The notes beneath the pieces are model-generated. The model ran no database searches and was not told the DNA's origin. It saw only the letters and a list, made by a program, of their open reading frames with translations. A stretch of DNA of 64,000 nt, from assembly GCF_037890675.1 (NCBI RefSeq), contig NZ_CP149574.1, forward strand, positions 62,001 to 126,000. The letters run 5' to 3'. Positions 47,231-57,013 of the stretch are shown piece after piece. Position numbers and translations under genes: made by a program. The first letter of the stretch is position 1. Every line of letters begins with the position of its first letter. Source of the DNA: Methylovirgula sp. 4M-Z18. GTDB lineage: Bacteria > Pseudomonadota > Alphaproteobacteria > Rhizobiales > Beijerinckiaceae.

Positions 47231-47259
47231 TTGACGGATCGGCCCCCCTCCACTATAGA
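47231..47259 (+). promoter_or_regulatory. sigma-70-type promoter of rpmB
   Basis: TTGACG (47231-47236) and TATAGA (47254-47259) with a 17-base spacer. The expected start of transcription is near 47266, about 110 bases ahead of the rpmB ATG. Confidence 0.8.
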
Positions 47260-47375
47260 CCCGTGTCTCGAAATTCCCTGCGGCATCGCGGGCGCCTTTT
47301 TGCGTGCCCGAAAGTCAGCATTTCCCCGATTCGGGCGGCTGAGGGATGTCGTTTTGTTTGTTGAAAGGATGCGAT

Positions 47376-47666
47376 ATGTCCCGCCGCTGTGAACTGACCG
47401 GCAAAGCCGTCCAGGTTGGCAACAAGGTCAGCCACTCGAACCGCAAGACCAAGACCAGGTTCCTGCCGAATCTGTGCAATGTGACCCTGATTTCCGAAAC
47501 GCTGCAGCGCTCGGTGCGCCTGCGCGTTGCCGCAGCTTCGCTGCGCACGGTCGAGCATCGCGGCGGCCTCGACGCCTTCCTGGTGAAGGCCCATGCCGAG
47601 GACCTGTCGAAGGGGGCCCTCGCCCTGAAGCGCGAAATCGAGAAGAAGCAGCAGGAAGCTGCTTAA
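47376..47666 (+). CDS. rpmB: 50S ribosomal protein L28
   Basis: A 96-residue ribosomal protein. [21 protein letters not shown] and [10 protein letters not shown] are the L28 signature; length fits alphaproteobacterial L28 (about 97). The ATG 47376 has AAGGA 7 bases before it. Its own strong promoter and terminator make it monocistronic. Confidence 0.97.
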   Translation: MSRRCELTGKAVQVGNKVSHSNRKTKTRFLPNLCNVTLISETLQRSVRLRVAAASLRTVEHRGGLDAFLVKAHAEDLSKGALALKREIEKKQQEAA

Positions 47667-47693
47667 TTCCGGTTGCTTTTCCGTCATGAACCG

Positions 47694-47724
47694 ACGCGGG
47701 CCGCTAGGGTCCGCGTTTTCGTTT
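47694..47724 (+). terminator. rho-independent terminator after rpmB
   Basis: ACGCGGGCC pairs with GGTCCGCGT (one G-T) around a 5-base loop, followed by TTTCGTTT, 28 bases after the rpmB stop. Confidence 0.88.
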
Positions 47725-47794
47725 ATGCACAGCTAAGAATGGCTTGAGCCGTCACAATTCTTTCGCATGAACTCCGTTCATGCGAAGAAAGGGC

Positions 47795-48436
47795 ATGGCC
47801 TCCGTCATTCACATCAAGGACCGCCGCACCCGGCTGCGCGAAACGCTGGTGCAATTGGTGCAAGACCTGATGGCCAGCGAGGGTCTTGGCGCGGTCCAAG
47901 CCCGGCGGCTGGCGCAGCTCGCGGGCTGCTCGGTCGGCGCCATCTACAACGTCTTTCCCGATCTCAACGATCTGATCCTGACCGCCAATGTCGATACGCT
48001 CGACCGGCTGCTGGCGCAGCAAAGAACGGCGCTTGAGCGGCTCCCGCCGCACGCGACACGCACGGCCCAATTGGTCGCCCTCGCTCTCGCGACCGTGAAT
48101 TTCGCTCACGACTTCGAGCCCGCCTGGCGAGCGCTCTACGACCATCGCGGCGGCGCGCAAAAACCCTATCCCGATTGGTACGCCGCATTGCACGTCCGCC
48201 CGGTGACAATGATCGAGCGGATCATTCTCGCCGAAGAGCCGAACGCAGCGGCCGGCCATGAAACGAGCCGGCTCGCGCGCGGATTGTGGTCGGCGCTGCT
48301 CGGCATCGTCGTCGACGGCATGGACACGCGCAAGGACCGCCAGAAGCGCGACGAGATCGAAGCGCAAGCCAGCCTGCTCGTCACGATCGCGGCGCAGGGG
48401 CTTGAAGCCATTCTCGAAATGAGACGCAAAGGTTAA
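47795..48436 (+). CDS. TetR/AcrR-family transcriptional regulator
   Basis: A 213-residue regulator. The N-terminal HTH reads LRETLVQLVQDLMASEGLGAV then ARRLAQLAGCSVGAIYNVFPDLNDL, with the usual YNVF-type end of the recognition helix. The rest is a ligand-binding helical domain with an Ala/Arg-rich end. The target is unknown. The ATG 47795 follows a purine-rich AAAGGG run; an in-frame ATG at 47780 lacks one. Confidence 0.88.
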   Translation: MASVIHIKDRRTRLRETLVQLVQDLMASEGLGAVQARRLAQLAGCSVGAIYNVFPDLNDLILTANVDTLDRLLAQQRTALERLPPHATRTAQLVALALATVNFAHDFEPAWRALYDHRGGAQKPYPDWYAALHVRPVTMIERIILAEEPNAAAGHETSRLARGLWSALLGIVVDGMDTRKDRQKRDEIEAQASLLVTIAAQGLEAILEMRRKG

Positions 48437-48848
48437 CGAGGCCGCTTAGGTGGCCCCATGTCGCGCTTCCCATTTGCGCCAGGTCGCCTGCGATGGACAC
48501 AACATCTGGTGAGAACGAAGCGGGAAGATCCAGCAATCAGCGATTCGTCGCCAATCCGTTCGCGCTTGGTCTGAAAAGTTAATGCCAATTGGGCTCACGC
48601 TGATACATCACCGTCATTACGAGGAGCAACGCGACGAAGCAATCCATCCACGCACCTGAAAATTTTGCCGCACGAATTCCGCAGCGCCTAAGCTTGCATG
48701 AATAAGGCGTTGCTTGGCCTGCTCCAAAATCCATAGGTCGGGGGATGGATTGCTTCGCTTACGCTCGCAATGACGGCACATAGGTCGAAGCTTACGACCA
48801 CTGGTATGACGAACGGCGGCTAAGGCCATCGACAGAAGCCTACTCGAA
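48437..48848. other. intergenic, 412 bp with palindromic repeat, no gene seen
   Basis: No supported gene. The repeat at 48611-48776 fills most of the second half. The first half has no recognisable element. Confidence 0.5.
48611..48776. repeat. intergenic inverted-repeat element, 166 bp (copy B)
   Basis: The left arm begins CCGTCATTACGAGGAGCAAC and runs to 48649; the right arm runs from 48743 and ends GCTCGCAATGACGG. The arms are complementary with a few changes, and the spacer is about 93 bases. Same family as the 15213-15339 element but with a different spacer. Confidence 0.85.
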
Positions 48849-50276
48849 CTACTGCGTCGGCTCGGTGACATTCACGTTCAGCAATTTTCCGCGCGCCATG
48901 CCAACGGTCGTCGTTGCAACATTCTCCAGATGGTCCCCTGCGAGCGACCAGAACTTGACTTCCCAGTCGCCGAAAATCCGCCAGCCGATGGTGCGATGGC
49001 CGAGCGTGACGAGATAGACTTTATCGTCCACCACGCTCGGCAAAATCATCGGGTTGGTATCAAGCGCTGTATCGGGCTGTCGCGCTTGGTCGCGATTCTG
49101 ATCGAAGTCCGGTGCCGGAGTATCTTTTGACCAAAGGGTCTGAATCGCGTCGAATGTATTCCGCTCGGCTTGCGACATCGTGCCGATTTGGTCGCTGCGG
49201 CGATTCTGAAACGCAACGACCAATCTCAGTGCTTCATCGTAAAGCTTGGAGCAGTTTTGGAACGTGCAGCTTTTTTCGCCTTGATTGAGCGACTGGTTCA
49301 GGTCGAAGGTCGGTGCAAACTCGAACCGAACGGAACATGCCGGCGCCCAGGCGTCGCCCACGCGAGCTTCGATCTCAACGACGGACGGGAGGTCCGGCGT
49401 TGCCTGCCAGGTCAGCGCCAAACGAACAGGAATGTTTTTGAAAACACCGAGCCGATCCTCCAAAGCGCCACACATGTTGCCGTCATCGCGCTTGTCCTCA
49501 GGATCGAGAGAATCCATGGGTTCCATGTGACCGTCGCGTATTTCGAACCAATCATGCACCGTGCACGACAGAGTTCCTTGCACCGTGCCGACAACATAAA
49601 GATCGCTCTGCGGCAAACGATAAAGATATAGATATGAGGATCCCGCAAAATCTTCATCAATGACCGCCTTGGTCTTATCCGAAAGAGTCGCTGGCTGCGC
49701 AGCTTTGGCGAAAGCGGCAAGAAGCTCTGCCACAGTTGAATAATGCGAGGCGTCTTTGTTGAGTATGAGTTCGCTGGATTTGTCGTCGGCAAGGATGTCG
49801 AGCGCCGTGCGGCCAAACCAAGACGAGCTCCTGGTTGGCGCAAAAATATTTGCATCGGCTTGAGAGAGCGCTTCAATGCGCTCAGCGAAGACATGGCACA
49901 GAGGCGCGCTGCCATCCTTGAGTGGACTTGCAAAAAGGCGGAGCTGGTTGATCTGCTCCGTATAGCTCTTTTGCAAGCAGATCGCAGTCTTCAACGGCGT
50001 TTTTTCCGACGCGCAATCATTGCGGCTCGCCAGCCACTCACGCTGTTGCCGCAACAGATCGTCGCGGCTCGGTCCCGCCCGACCCAGAGCTTCTTTCAAA
50101 ACCGACGCCAGCGTTGCGTCGAGATTGCCAAGATCGGGATCGCTGCAGATCGCACGCTCGACCGGCGTGCTCGCTTTCGCGCAGTCAAAACTCGGGGCGG
50201 CCCGCGCACCATTCATAACGGCGAGCGCGAGCGCCAGAGTCACAACCGCCTTGGTGCAGAATGGCCACATGCGCAA
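48849..50276 (-). CDS. secreted protein with N-terminal LprI-like domain
   Basis: A 475-residue protein. A signal peptide (ALALAVMNGARAA) precedes an LprI/DUF1311-type domain: FDCAKASTPVERAICSDPDLGNLD, then QQREWLASRNDCAS and TAICLQKSYTEQINQLR, with paired Cys that would form disulfides. The remaining 370 residues have no recognised family; they look beta-rich. LprI relatives inhibit lysozyme, but activity here is not established. The start may be ATG 50276 or 50270. It lies 29 bases downstream of cobT on the same strand. Confidence 0.72.
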   Translation of the reverse strand: MRMWPFCTKAVVTLALALAVMNGARAAPSFDCAKASTPVERAICSDPDLGNLDATLASVLKEALGRAGPSRDDLLRQQREWLASRNDCASEKTPLKTAICLQKSYTEQINQLRLFASPLKDGSAPLCHVFAERIEALSQADANIFAPTRSSSWFGRTALDILADDKSSELILNKDASHYSTVAELLAAFAKAAQPATLSDKTKAVIDEDFAGSSYLYLYRLPQSDLYVVGTVQGTLSCTVHDWFEIRDGHMEPMDSLDPEDKRDDGNMCGALEDRLGVFKNIPVRLALTWQATPDLPSVVEIEARVGDAWAPACSVRFEFAPTFDLNQSLNQGEKSCTFQNCSKLYDEALRLVVAFQNRRSDQIGTMSQAERNTFDAIQTLWSKDTPAPDFDQNRDQARQPDTALDTNPMILPSVVDDKVYLVTLGHRTIGWRIFGDWEVKFWSLAGDHLENVATTTVGMARGKLLNVNVTEPTQ

Positions 50277-50305
50277 GCTCCCCCATTGCGCGTGCCGCCA
50301 CTCGA

Positions 50306-52216
50306 TCAGCGTCGCGCGCTGCCGCGCAACGCGTGACTGACCGGCGGCGGCACGTAATCTTCGGTGAACAATTCTGCGAGCTTTTCCGTCATCGCGCCGC
50401 CGAGTTCTTCCGCATCCACGATCGTCACCGCGCGCTTATAATAGCGCGTCACATCATGGCCGATGCCGATGGCGATGATTTCGACCGGCGAACGGTTCTC
50501 GATCTCGTCGATCACGTAGCGCAGATGCTTTTCGAGATAATTGCCGGCGTTGACGGAGAGGGTCGAATCGTCCACCGGCGCGCCGTCCGAAATCACCATC
50601 AGAATGCGCCGCTGCTCGGTCCGGTGCAGCAGCCGCCGATGCGCCCAATCGAGCGCCTCGCCGTCGATGTTTTCCTTCAGCAGGCCTTCGCGCATCATCA
50701 GGCCGAGATTGCGCCGCGCCCGCCGCCAAGGGGCGTCGGCCGCCTTGTAGACGATGTGGCGCAGATCGTTCAGCCGGCCGGGATTCGCCGGCTTGCCGGC
50801 CTGCAGCCACGCCTCACGCGCCTGGCCGCCTTTCCACGCCCGGGTGGTGAAGCCCAAAATCTCGACCTTCACGCCGCAGCGCTCGAGCGTGCGCGCCAGA
50901 ATATCGGCACAGGTCGCCGCAACCGTGATCGGCCGGCCGCGCATCGAGCCGGAATTGTCGAGCAGCAAGGTCACGACCGTATCGCGGAAGTCCGTGTCCT
51001 TTTCGCGCTTGAACGACAAAGGCTGCTGCGGATCGATGATGATGCGCACGAGCCGCGCCGGATCGAGAATGCCTTCTTCGAGATCGAATTCCCACGAACG
51101 GTTCTGCTGCGCCATCAGGCGGCGCTGCAGGCGGTTGGCGAGCCGCGCGACGACACTCGAGAGATGCGACAATTGTTTATCGAGGTAGGAGCGCAGCCGG
51201 TCGAGTTCGTCCGGCTCACACAGGTCCTCGGCCTTGACCTCCTCGTCGAATTTCGTCGTGAACGCCTTGTAGTCCGGGCCCTTGCGGGCTTCGCGGCCAT
51301 GGTCCGGCGGGCGGCGGCTTTCGGCCGCCTCGTCCGACTCGCCGGTTTCCGAATCTTCGGGAAACTCGCCCGATGGAGCATCCTCGGCCTCCATCATGCC
51401 TTCTTCGGCTTCGTCGGTGGAATCGGGCGATTCCTGCATCTCCATGGTTTCGCCGGTATCGTCTTCCCCGGCTTCGGCCTCAGCCTCGTCCGCCTCGTCG
51501 GTGGACTCGGCCTCGCTCTCGTCCTCCTCGCTCGATTCGTTGTCGAGATTGGCGTCGTCCGCCATGTCGAAATCGGCGAGCAGCTTGTGAATGAGCTTGC
51601 CGAAGGCGCGCTGATCCTCGATCGAGCGGTCGAGCGCATCGAGATCCTCCCCGGCGCGGGACTCGATCCAGGGCCGCCACAGATCGACGATCTTTTTCGC
51701 CGAAGGCGGCGTCTCGAGCCCCGTCAGACGTTCGCGCACCATGAGCGCGACCGCGTCCTCGAGCGGTACGTCGGCGCGTTCCGAGACGGTGGCATAGGCG
51801 CCCTTGCCGTAGCGCTCGTCGAGCATCGCGCCGATGTTGCTTGCGACCCCCTGCATGCGGCGCGAGCCGATCGCCTCGCAGCGGGCCTGTTCGACCGCTT
51901 CGAACACGGCGCGGCCTTGGCTCCCTTGCGGCACGAGGCGCCGATGCACGTTGACATCATGGCAGGCGAGCCGCAGCGCCAGGGAATCGGCATGGCCACG
52001 CAGGATCGCCGCATCATGCGCCGACATTTTGCGCGGCGGCTCGGGCAGGCGCACCTTGGCGCCCTCGCCGGAGCCGATCAGCGCCGGCTTTTCCGGGGCG
52101 AAGGTGACTTCGAGTTCATGGGTGCCCGACATCGCCCGCATGACGCCGGCAACCGCCTTGCGGAAGGGTTCTTGCGGGGCTTCGGTCTTGCCGGGCGGTT
52201 TGCGGTTGGTGGTCAT
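50306..52216 (-). CDS. cobT: cobaltochelatase CobT-type subunit
   Basis: A 636-residue protein. The N-terminal third has the CobT domain, the middle (about 215-300) is a long acidic linker (Glu/Asp/Ser/Thr), and the C-terminal part is a VWA domain with MIDAS motif DNSGSM and VISDGAP. With CobS and the large CobN it inserts cobalt in aerobic cobalamin synthesis. CobN is not in this window. Related CobST pairs can serve other AAA/VWA roles, so linkage to CobN is unproved. Confidence 0.92.
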   Translation of the reverse strand: MTTNRKPPGKTEAPQEPFRKAVAGVMRAMSGTHELEVTFAPEKPALIGSGEGAKVRLPEPPRKMSAHDAAILRGHADSLALRLACHDVNVHRRLVPQGSQGRAVFEAVEQARCEAIGSRRMQGVASNIGAMLDERYGKGAYATVSERADVPLEDAVALMVRERLTGLETPPSAKKIVDLWRPWIESRAGEDLDALDRSIEDQRAFGKLIHKLLADFDMADDANLDNESSEEDESEAESTDEADEAEAEAGEDDTGETMEMQESPDSTDEAEEGMMEAEDAPSGEFPEDSETGESDEAAESRRPPDHGREARKGPDYKAFTTKFDEEVKAEDLCEPDELDRLRSYLDKQLSHLSSVVARLANRLQRRLMAQQNRSWEFDLEEGILDPARLVRIIIDPQQPLSFKREKDTDFRDTVVTLLLDNSGSMRGRPITVAATCADILARTLERCGVKVEILGFTTRAWKGGQAREAWLQAGKPANPGRLNDLRHIVYKAADAPWRRARRNLGLMMREGLLKENIDGEALDWAHRRLLHRTEQRRILMVISDGAPVDDSTLSVNAGNYLEKHLRYVIDEIENRSPVEIIAIGIGHDVTRYYKRAVTIVDAEELGGAMTEKLAELFTEDYVPPPVSHALRGSARR

Positions 52217-52292
52217 GACGTCTGCATCGTTAAAGGGCGGTCGGGCTTAGGCAGTCGTCAGTCGATTGCCTAAGCCCTATTGCCAACTGCCT

Positions 52293-53297
52293 TTAGCTCA
52301 TCACCACATTCAGCGCGCTTTCCGGCAATTCCTGCCCGAAACAGCGCTGGTAGAACTCGGCGACGAGCGTGCGTTCCAACTCGTCGCATTTGTTCAGGAA
52401 GGTAAGACGGAAGGCGAATCCGACGTCCTTGAAGATGTCGGCATTCTCGGCCCAGGTGATCACCGTACGCGGTGACATGACTGTAGAGATGTCGCCTGCC
52501 GCAAAGGCGTTACGCGTCAGATCGGCGACCCGCACCATCTTGTTGACGATATCCTTGCCTTCCTTGGTGCGGAAGGGCTTGTTCTTGGCTAGCACGATGT
52601 CGACTTCCTTGTCGTGCGGCAGGTAGTTCAGCGTGGTCACGATCGACCAGCGGTCCATCTGCGCCTGGTTGATCTGCTGCGTGCCGTGATAGAGGCCGGA
52701 CGTGTCGCCGAGGCCCACCGTATTGGCGGTGGCGAAGAGGCGGAAGGACGGATGCGGGTGCACCACGCGGCTTTGGTCGAGCAGGGTCAGGCGGCCCGAC
52801 GATTCGAGCACGCGCTGGATGACGAACATCACGTCCGGGCGGCCGGCGTCATATTCGTCGAACACCAGCGCCACATTGCGCTGATAGGCCCAGGGCAGAA
52901 TGCCGTCGCGGAATTCGGTGATCTGCTTGCCGTCCTTGAGCACGATCGCATCCTTGCCGACGAGATCGATACGCGAGACATGGCTGTCGAGGTTGATGCG
53001 CACGCACGGCCAGTTGAGCCGCGCCGCGACCTGCTCGATATGGGTCGATTTGCCGGTTCCGTGATAGCCGGTCACAATGACGCGGCGATTGCGGGCAAAT
53101 CCGGCGAGAATGGCGAGGGTCGTTTCTTTGTCGAAGAGATAATCCGGGTCGAAGTCCGGCACATGCGGATCGCTTTGGGAAAAGGCCGGAACTTCCAAAT
53201 CAGAATCGATGCCGAAAAGCTTGCGCACCGAAACTTTCGTATCGGGCATATTGACCAACGGATCATTCGGCACCTGAGCTATCGCGCTTTGCATCAT
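52293..53297 (-). CDS. cobS: cobaltochelatase CobS-type AAA ATPase subunit
   Basis: A 334-residue AAA protein of the MoxR clade. Walker [10 protein letters not shown] (about 77-85), Walker [15 protein letters not shown], sensor-like [14 protein letters not shown]. Partner of CobT in the CobN-S-T chelatase; ATP drives metal insertion. The gene lies 76 bases upstream of cobT and 101 bases after the J-domain gene, all on the minus strand. Confidence 0.93.
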   Translation of the reverse strand: MMQSAIAQVPNDPLVNMPDTKVSVRKLFGIDSDLEVPAFSQSDPHVPDFDPDYLFDKETTLAILAGFARNRRVIVTGYHGTGKSTHIEQVAARLNWPCVRINLDSHVSRIDLVGKDAIVLKDGKQITEFRDGILPWAYQRNVALVFDEYDAGRPDVMFVIQRVLESSGRLTLLDQSRVVHPHPSFRLFATANTVGLGDTSGLYHGTQQINQAQMDRWSIVTTLNYLPHDKEVDIVLAKNKPFRTKEGKDIVNKMVRVADLTRNAFAAGDISTVMSPRTVITWAENADIFKDVGFAFRLTFLNKCDELERTLVAEFYQRCFGQELPESALNVVMS

Positions 53298-53398
53298 TCC
53301 TCACATTGCCCGCCCGGCCGCCGGCGGAATTGCGTCGGCCCGAGCAAACTTCACCATCAGGCACACCTTACGGCAGGCCTGTTTCCTCTACCACCCGT

Positions 53399-53974
53399 TC
53401 AAGCCAGTTTGGCGGATCGCAGATAGTTATAGGCCCGGATGATCTCGCGCAATTTGTCTTCGCACGAGCGATCGCCGCCATTCGCGTCCGGATGCCACTT
53501 TTTGACGAGTTCCTTGTAGCGCGCCTTGATCTGGCCGGCGTCGGCGCTGTCGTCGAGGCCAAGCTCGTCGAGCGCCTTCATGGCCAGCGGCCCGTAGCGC
53601 GGTTCGCGCGGCGCGGCAAAACCGGTGCGGGCATAGGGGCCGATCGTATCGGTAAAGGTGTAGCCTTGCGCGCGCGCGCCGCGATTGGCGCCCATCGTCC
53701 AGGTCGGCCGGTGGCCGATCGTCGCGTCCTTTTGATATTTGGCAACGGCCTCGTCGCTCATGCCATTGAAATAATTATAGGACGCGTTGTATTCGCGCAC
53801 GTGTTCGAGGCAGAAGCAGAAAAATTGCCCTTCCCGCAAGCGGCCCATGGGGGCGCGATACAGCCCAAGCTCCTTACAGCCGGGATGATTGCAGGTTGGA
53901 CCGGATGCGCTTTGTTCGGCTTGCGGAGCGCGCTTAATGCGAATGCGGTCAAAAAGGCTCGAGTTCAGGTTCAT
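53399..53974 (-). CDS. J-domain protein with N-terminal cysteine cluster
   Basis: A 191-residue protein. The C-terminal 60 residues form a J domain with the HPD motif (KWHPDANGGD). The N-terminal part has CNHPGC and FCFCLEHV, a likely zinc site, and a conserved REYNASYNYFNGMSDEA segment. This layout is found beside cobS in many alphaproteobacteria; a chaperone role for the chelatase is a guess. The start at 53974 (MNLNSSLFDRIRIK) is preferred over ATG-like codons up to 54013. Confidence 0.85.
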   Translation of the reverse strand: MNLNSSLFDRIRIKRAPQAEQSASGPTCNHPGCKELGLYRAPMGRLREGQFFCFCLEHVREYNASYNYFNGMSDEAVAKYQKDATIGHRPTWTMGANRGARAQGYTFTDTIGPYARTGFAAPREPRYGPLAMKALDELGLDDSADAGQIKARYKELVKKWHPDANGGDRSCEDKLREIIRAYNYLRSAKLA

Positions 53975-54111
53975 GGTCGTTTCGATTATGCGCAACATTG
54001 ATTGCCGTGCCAAGCGTCGGCGAGAAATTCCTTGGTCTGCCCTGCGACAAGGGAATGGCAGACCTGCGGCTTTTCTGGCAAGCTTAACCCAGTGATGAAA
54101 GAGTGGATGCC

Positions 54112-54381
54112 ATGGGACAGGTTCAAGAACAGATAAGGGAAAAGCTGCAAACCGCCCTTGCCCCGACTTTTCTCGATGTGATCGATGATTCGCATCTTCA
54201 CGCCGGCCATGCCGGCGCTCGCCCCGGTGGTGAGACCCACTTTACGGTGCATGTGGTGTCGGCCGCCTTCTCCGGCAAGAGCCGGGTGGACCGGCACCGG
54301 CTCATCAACCAGGCGCTGACCGCGGAACTCGCCGGCGGCGTGCATGCGCTCGCGATCATCGCCAAGGCGCCGGGCGAGTAG
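54112..54381 (+). CDS. BolA-family protein
   Basis: An 89-residue protein of the BolA fold: IREKLQTALAPTFLDVIDDSHLHAGHAG, FTVHVVSAAFSGKSRVDRHRLINQAL and ELAGGVHALAIIAKAP. BolA proteins partner with monothiol glutaredoxins in Fe-S handling or act as regulators. The ATG 54112 is preferred; a GTG at 54103 is in frame. Divergent from the J-domain gene. Confidence 0.9.
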   Translation: MGQVQEQIREKLQTALAPTFLDVIDDSHLHAGHAGARPGGETHFTVHVVSAAFSGKSRVDRHRLINQALTAELAGGVHALAIIAKAPGE

Positions 54382-54574
54382 TATACTCGAGGATACACGA
54401 TAAGGCTATGATTCTAATAATATAATAGCTCTATTAGTTTGATCCCAAAAAAATTTTCGCACGGATCCGGCTTTGGCCCGGCATTTTGCCGCCGCCCTCA
54501 AAGCCCGCGCCCCATCTTGCGCACGGGGGTGACAGGGCGGGCTGCTCGGCTAGACTGAGCACACAAATCAAAAT

Positions 54575-54589
54575 GTTCACTTTTTGTTC
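54575..54589 (+). promoter_or_regulatory. LexA-type box candidate upstream of poxB
   Basis: GTTC-N7-GTTC (GTTCACTTTTTGTTC), the alphaproteobacterial LexA consensus, 47 bases ahead of the poxB ATG. Such 8-base matches occur about twice by chance in 64 kb of both strands, so only the T-rich spacer raises it above noise. Confidence 0.35.
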
Positions 54590-54636
54590 ATACGACAGAC
54601 CGAGCCCCTCGTCCACGAACTTGTTCCGGAGGTTCC

Positions 54637-56367
54637 ATGGCAAAGCGTAAGGTAGCGGATGTTGTGACCGAGATTCTGCATTCGGTCGGCGCGCGACGGA
54701 TCTATGGCATCGTCGGCGATAGTTTGAACGGGATCACCGAATCCCTGCGCCAGCGCGGCGACATCGACTGGATTCACACGCGGCACGAGGAGACCGCCGC
54801 CTTCGCCGCCGGCGCCGAAGCGCATCTCACCGGCGAGCTTGCGGTCTGCGCCGGCAGTTGCGGCCCCGGCAATTTGCATCTTATCAATGGGCTGTTCGAC
54901 TGCCATCGCTCGCGCGTGCCGGTGCTGGCCATTGCCGCCCATATTCCAAGCGCCGAAATCGGCCGCGGCTATTTTCAGGAAACCCATCCCGAAAACCTGT
55001 TTCGCGAATGCAGCCATTATTGCGAACTCGTGTCGCACCCCGAGCAGCTTCCCGGCGTGCTCGAAGCGGCGATCCGCGCCGCCGTGGGCCAGCGCGGCGT
55101 CGCGGTCGTGGTGCTCCCCGGCGATGTCGCCCTGCAGAGTGTGGATGTGACGCCTTCGGCCGGCGCGTCGATCGCCGTCAAACCGCCGATCGTGCGGCCG
55201 AGCGATGAGGACATCGCCGCGCTGGCGGCGCTTTTGAACGGCGGCGAGCGCGTCACACTGCTGTGCGGGCGCGGCTGCGCCGGCGCTCATGCGCAGCTTC
55301 TGGCCCTGTGCGAGAAATTGAAGGCGCCCATGGTGCATGCTCTCGGCGGCAAGGAACATGTCGAATATGACAACCCTTACGATGTCGGCATGACCGGCCT
55401 GATCGGCTTCAGCTCCGGCTATCACGCCATGCTGAGCTGCGACACACTGTTGATGCTCGGCACCGATTTTCCCTACCGGCAGTTCTTTCCGGCCAATGCC
55501 AAAATCGCCCAGATCGATCTGCGCCCCGAAAATCTCGGCCGCCGCACCCGTCTCGATCTCGGCCTTATCGGCGATGTGCGCGCGACGCTCGACGCGTTGC
55601 TGCCGAAACTCGAGGTCCAGCAGGACCGCACCCATCTCGATGCGGCGCTGACCCGCTACCAGAAGGCGCGCGATGGTCTTGACGATCTCGCCACCGGCGT
55701 GCCCGGCCGCAAGCCGATCCATCCGCAATATCTCGCCAAGCTGCTGAGCCATCATGCGGCGGACGATGCGATCTTCACCTTCGACGTCGGCACGCCGACG
55801 GTCTGGGCGGCGCGCTATCTGAAGATGAACGGCAAGCGCCGCATGATCGGCTCGCTGGTGCACGGCTCGATGGCCAATGCCATGCCGCAGGCGATCGGTG
55901 CGCAGGCCGCTTATCCGGGCCGCCAGGTGATCAGTCTCTCGGGCGATGGCGGCTTTGCCATGCTGATGGGCGATTTCCTAACCCTGATCCAGCAGAAACT
56001 GCCGGTCAAAATCGTCATCTTTAACAACAGCGTGCTTGGGTTCGTGGCGATGGAAATGAAAGCCTCGGGCTTTCTGGAAACCGGCACGTCGCTGGTCAAT
56101 CCGGATTTCGCGGCCATGGCCCGCGCCATCGGCGTGCATGCAGCGCGTGTCGACGATCCGGGCGACCTCGGCAAGGCGATCGCGGACATGCTGGCGCGCG
56201 ACGGCCCCGCGCTGCTCGACGTGGTGACGAACACGCAGGAACTCTCGATGCCGCCGACGATCACCTTCGAACAGGCCAAAGGCTTCAGCCTGTGGGCGCT
56301 GAAAGCAGTGATGAACGGGCGTGGTGACGAACTGATCGACGTGGCGAAGACCAATTTGCTGCGGTGA
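54637..56367 (+). CDS. poxB: pyruvate dehydrogenase (quinone) / pyruvate oxidase
   Basis: A 576-residue ThDP and FAD enzyme. It oxidises pyruvate to acetate and CO2 and passes electrons to ubiquinone at the membrane. It is close to E. coli PoxB along its length: [59 protein letters not shown] in part, the ThDP motif [11 protein letters not shown]...NNSVLGFV and the C-terminal AKTNLLR, where E. coli PoxB has its membrane-binding tail. The flavin and ThDP sites look intact. The gene precedes the uspA-like gene, which has its own box. Confidence 0.94.
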   Translation: MAKRKVADVVTEILHSVGARRIYGIVGDSLNGITESLRQRGDIDWIHTRHEETAAFAAGAEAHLTGELAVCAGSCGPGNLHLINGLFDCHRSRVPVLAIAAHIPSAEIGRGYFQETHPENLFRECSHYCELVSHPEQLPGVLEAAIRAAVGQRGVAVVVLPGDVALQSVDVTPSAGASIAVKPPIVRPSDEDIAALAALLNGGERVTLLCGRGCAGAHAQLLALCEKLKAPMVHALGGKEHVEYDNPYDVGMTGLIGFSSGYHAMLSCDTLLMLGTDFPYRQFFPANAKIAQIDLRPENLGRRTRLDLGLIGDVRATLDALLPKLEVQQDRTHLDAALTRYQKARDGLDDLATGVPGRKPIHPQYLAKLLSHHAADDAIFTFDVGTPTVWAARYLKMNGKRRMIGSLVHGSMANAMPQAIGAQAAYPGRQVISLSGDGGFAMLMGDFLTLIQQKLPVKIVIFNNSVLGFVAMEMKASGFLETGTSLVNPDFAAMARAIGVHAARVDDPGDLGKAIADMLARDGPALLDVVTNTQELSMPPTITFEQAKGFSLWALKAVMNGRGDELIDVAKTNLLR

Positions 56368-56377
56368 GCGCGATCGC

Positions 56378-56391
56378 TTGATGTGAATCAA
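56378..56391. promoter_or_regulatory. FNR/FixK-type box upstream of the universal stress gene
   Basis: TTGATgtgaATCAA, a perfect match to the FNR/FixK/Anr consensus (10 fixed bases). It lies 48 bases ahead of the ATG at 56440 and after the poxB stop. This predicts induction at low oxygen. Confidence 0.8.
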
Positions 56392-56439
56392 AGCGCGACG
56401 CCGTGCCTCCCATTAGGTGATATTCATGGAGGCGCGGCA

Positions 56440-56877
56440 ATGTTTCATCATATCTTGATTCCAACCGATGGTTCACCCCTGTCGACGGAGGCGGTCAAAA
56501 AGGGCATCGAATTTGCCCGCCATATCGGCGCCAGCGTCACGCTGGTGTCTGCCATCGAACCTTTCAATATTCTGACCACCAACAGCGAACAGCTCGCTCG
56601 CACGCAGGACGAATACACACGCTATGCGCGTGAAGAGGCCGCGCGCCATTTGGAAGACGCTGGAAAGCTGGCAAAGAAAGCCGCCGTTGCGTGCAACGTG
56701 GTGCAGATCGAGCATCCGCACCCTTATCAAGCGATCATCCAAACCGCACAGGAAAAAGGCTGCGATCTGATCGCCATGGCCTCGCATGGACGTCGCGGTG
56801 TCGCGGCCCTCGTGATCGGCAGCGAAACGGCAAAAGTCTTAACCCATTCGAAGATCCCGGTGCTGGTTTACAGATGA
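56440..56877 (+). CDS. universal stress protein (UspA family)
   Basis: A 145-residue UspA-fold protein: FHHILIPTDGSPLSTEAVKKGIEFA, the GSxxxxV-type nucleotide segment in ASHGRRGVAALVIGSETAKVL and a C-terminal strand PVLVYR. It probably binds ATP. The start 56440 is set by GGAGG 8 bases upstream, and a perfect FNR-type box 48 bases ahead suggests oxygen-responsive expression, as known for USPs in related bacteria. Confidence 0.92.
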   Translation: MFHHILIPTDGSPLSTEAVKKGIEFARHIGASVTLVSAIEPFNILTTNSEQLARTQDEYTRYAREEAARHLEDAGKLAKKAAVACNVVQIEHPHPYQAIIQTAQEKGCDLIAMASHGRRGVAALVIGSETAKVLTHSKIPVLVYR

Positions 56878-56911
56878 GAAGATAAAAAGCGCCAATTCGC
56901 AGGTCGAAATA

Positions 56912-57013
56912 TCATTCTGGCCTTGCCCCGGAATTCCGGATTCCAACGCAGACAAATCGATGTGAGCCGCTGAGGGGGGACGTCTCGCTTGATTGCACCG
57001 CATGGCTCCGCCG
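56912..57013. repeat. orphan arm and spacer of a palindromic intergenic repeat (right arm)
   Basis: TCATTCTGGCCTTGCCCCGG (56912-56931) followed by AATTCCGG matches the block at 18727-18753. The segment ends with CTCCGCCG (57006-57013), the reverse complement of 18751-18758, just before IS copy 2. Joining 18727-18758 to the reverse complement of 56912-57005 would restore one inverted-repeat element of about 126 bases. Confidence 0.75.
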
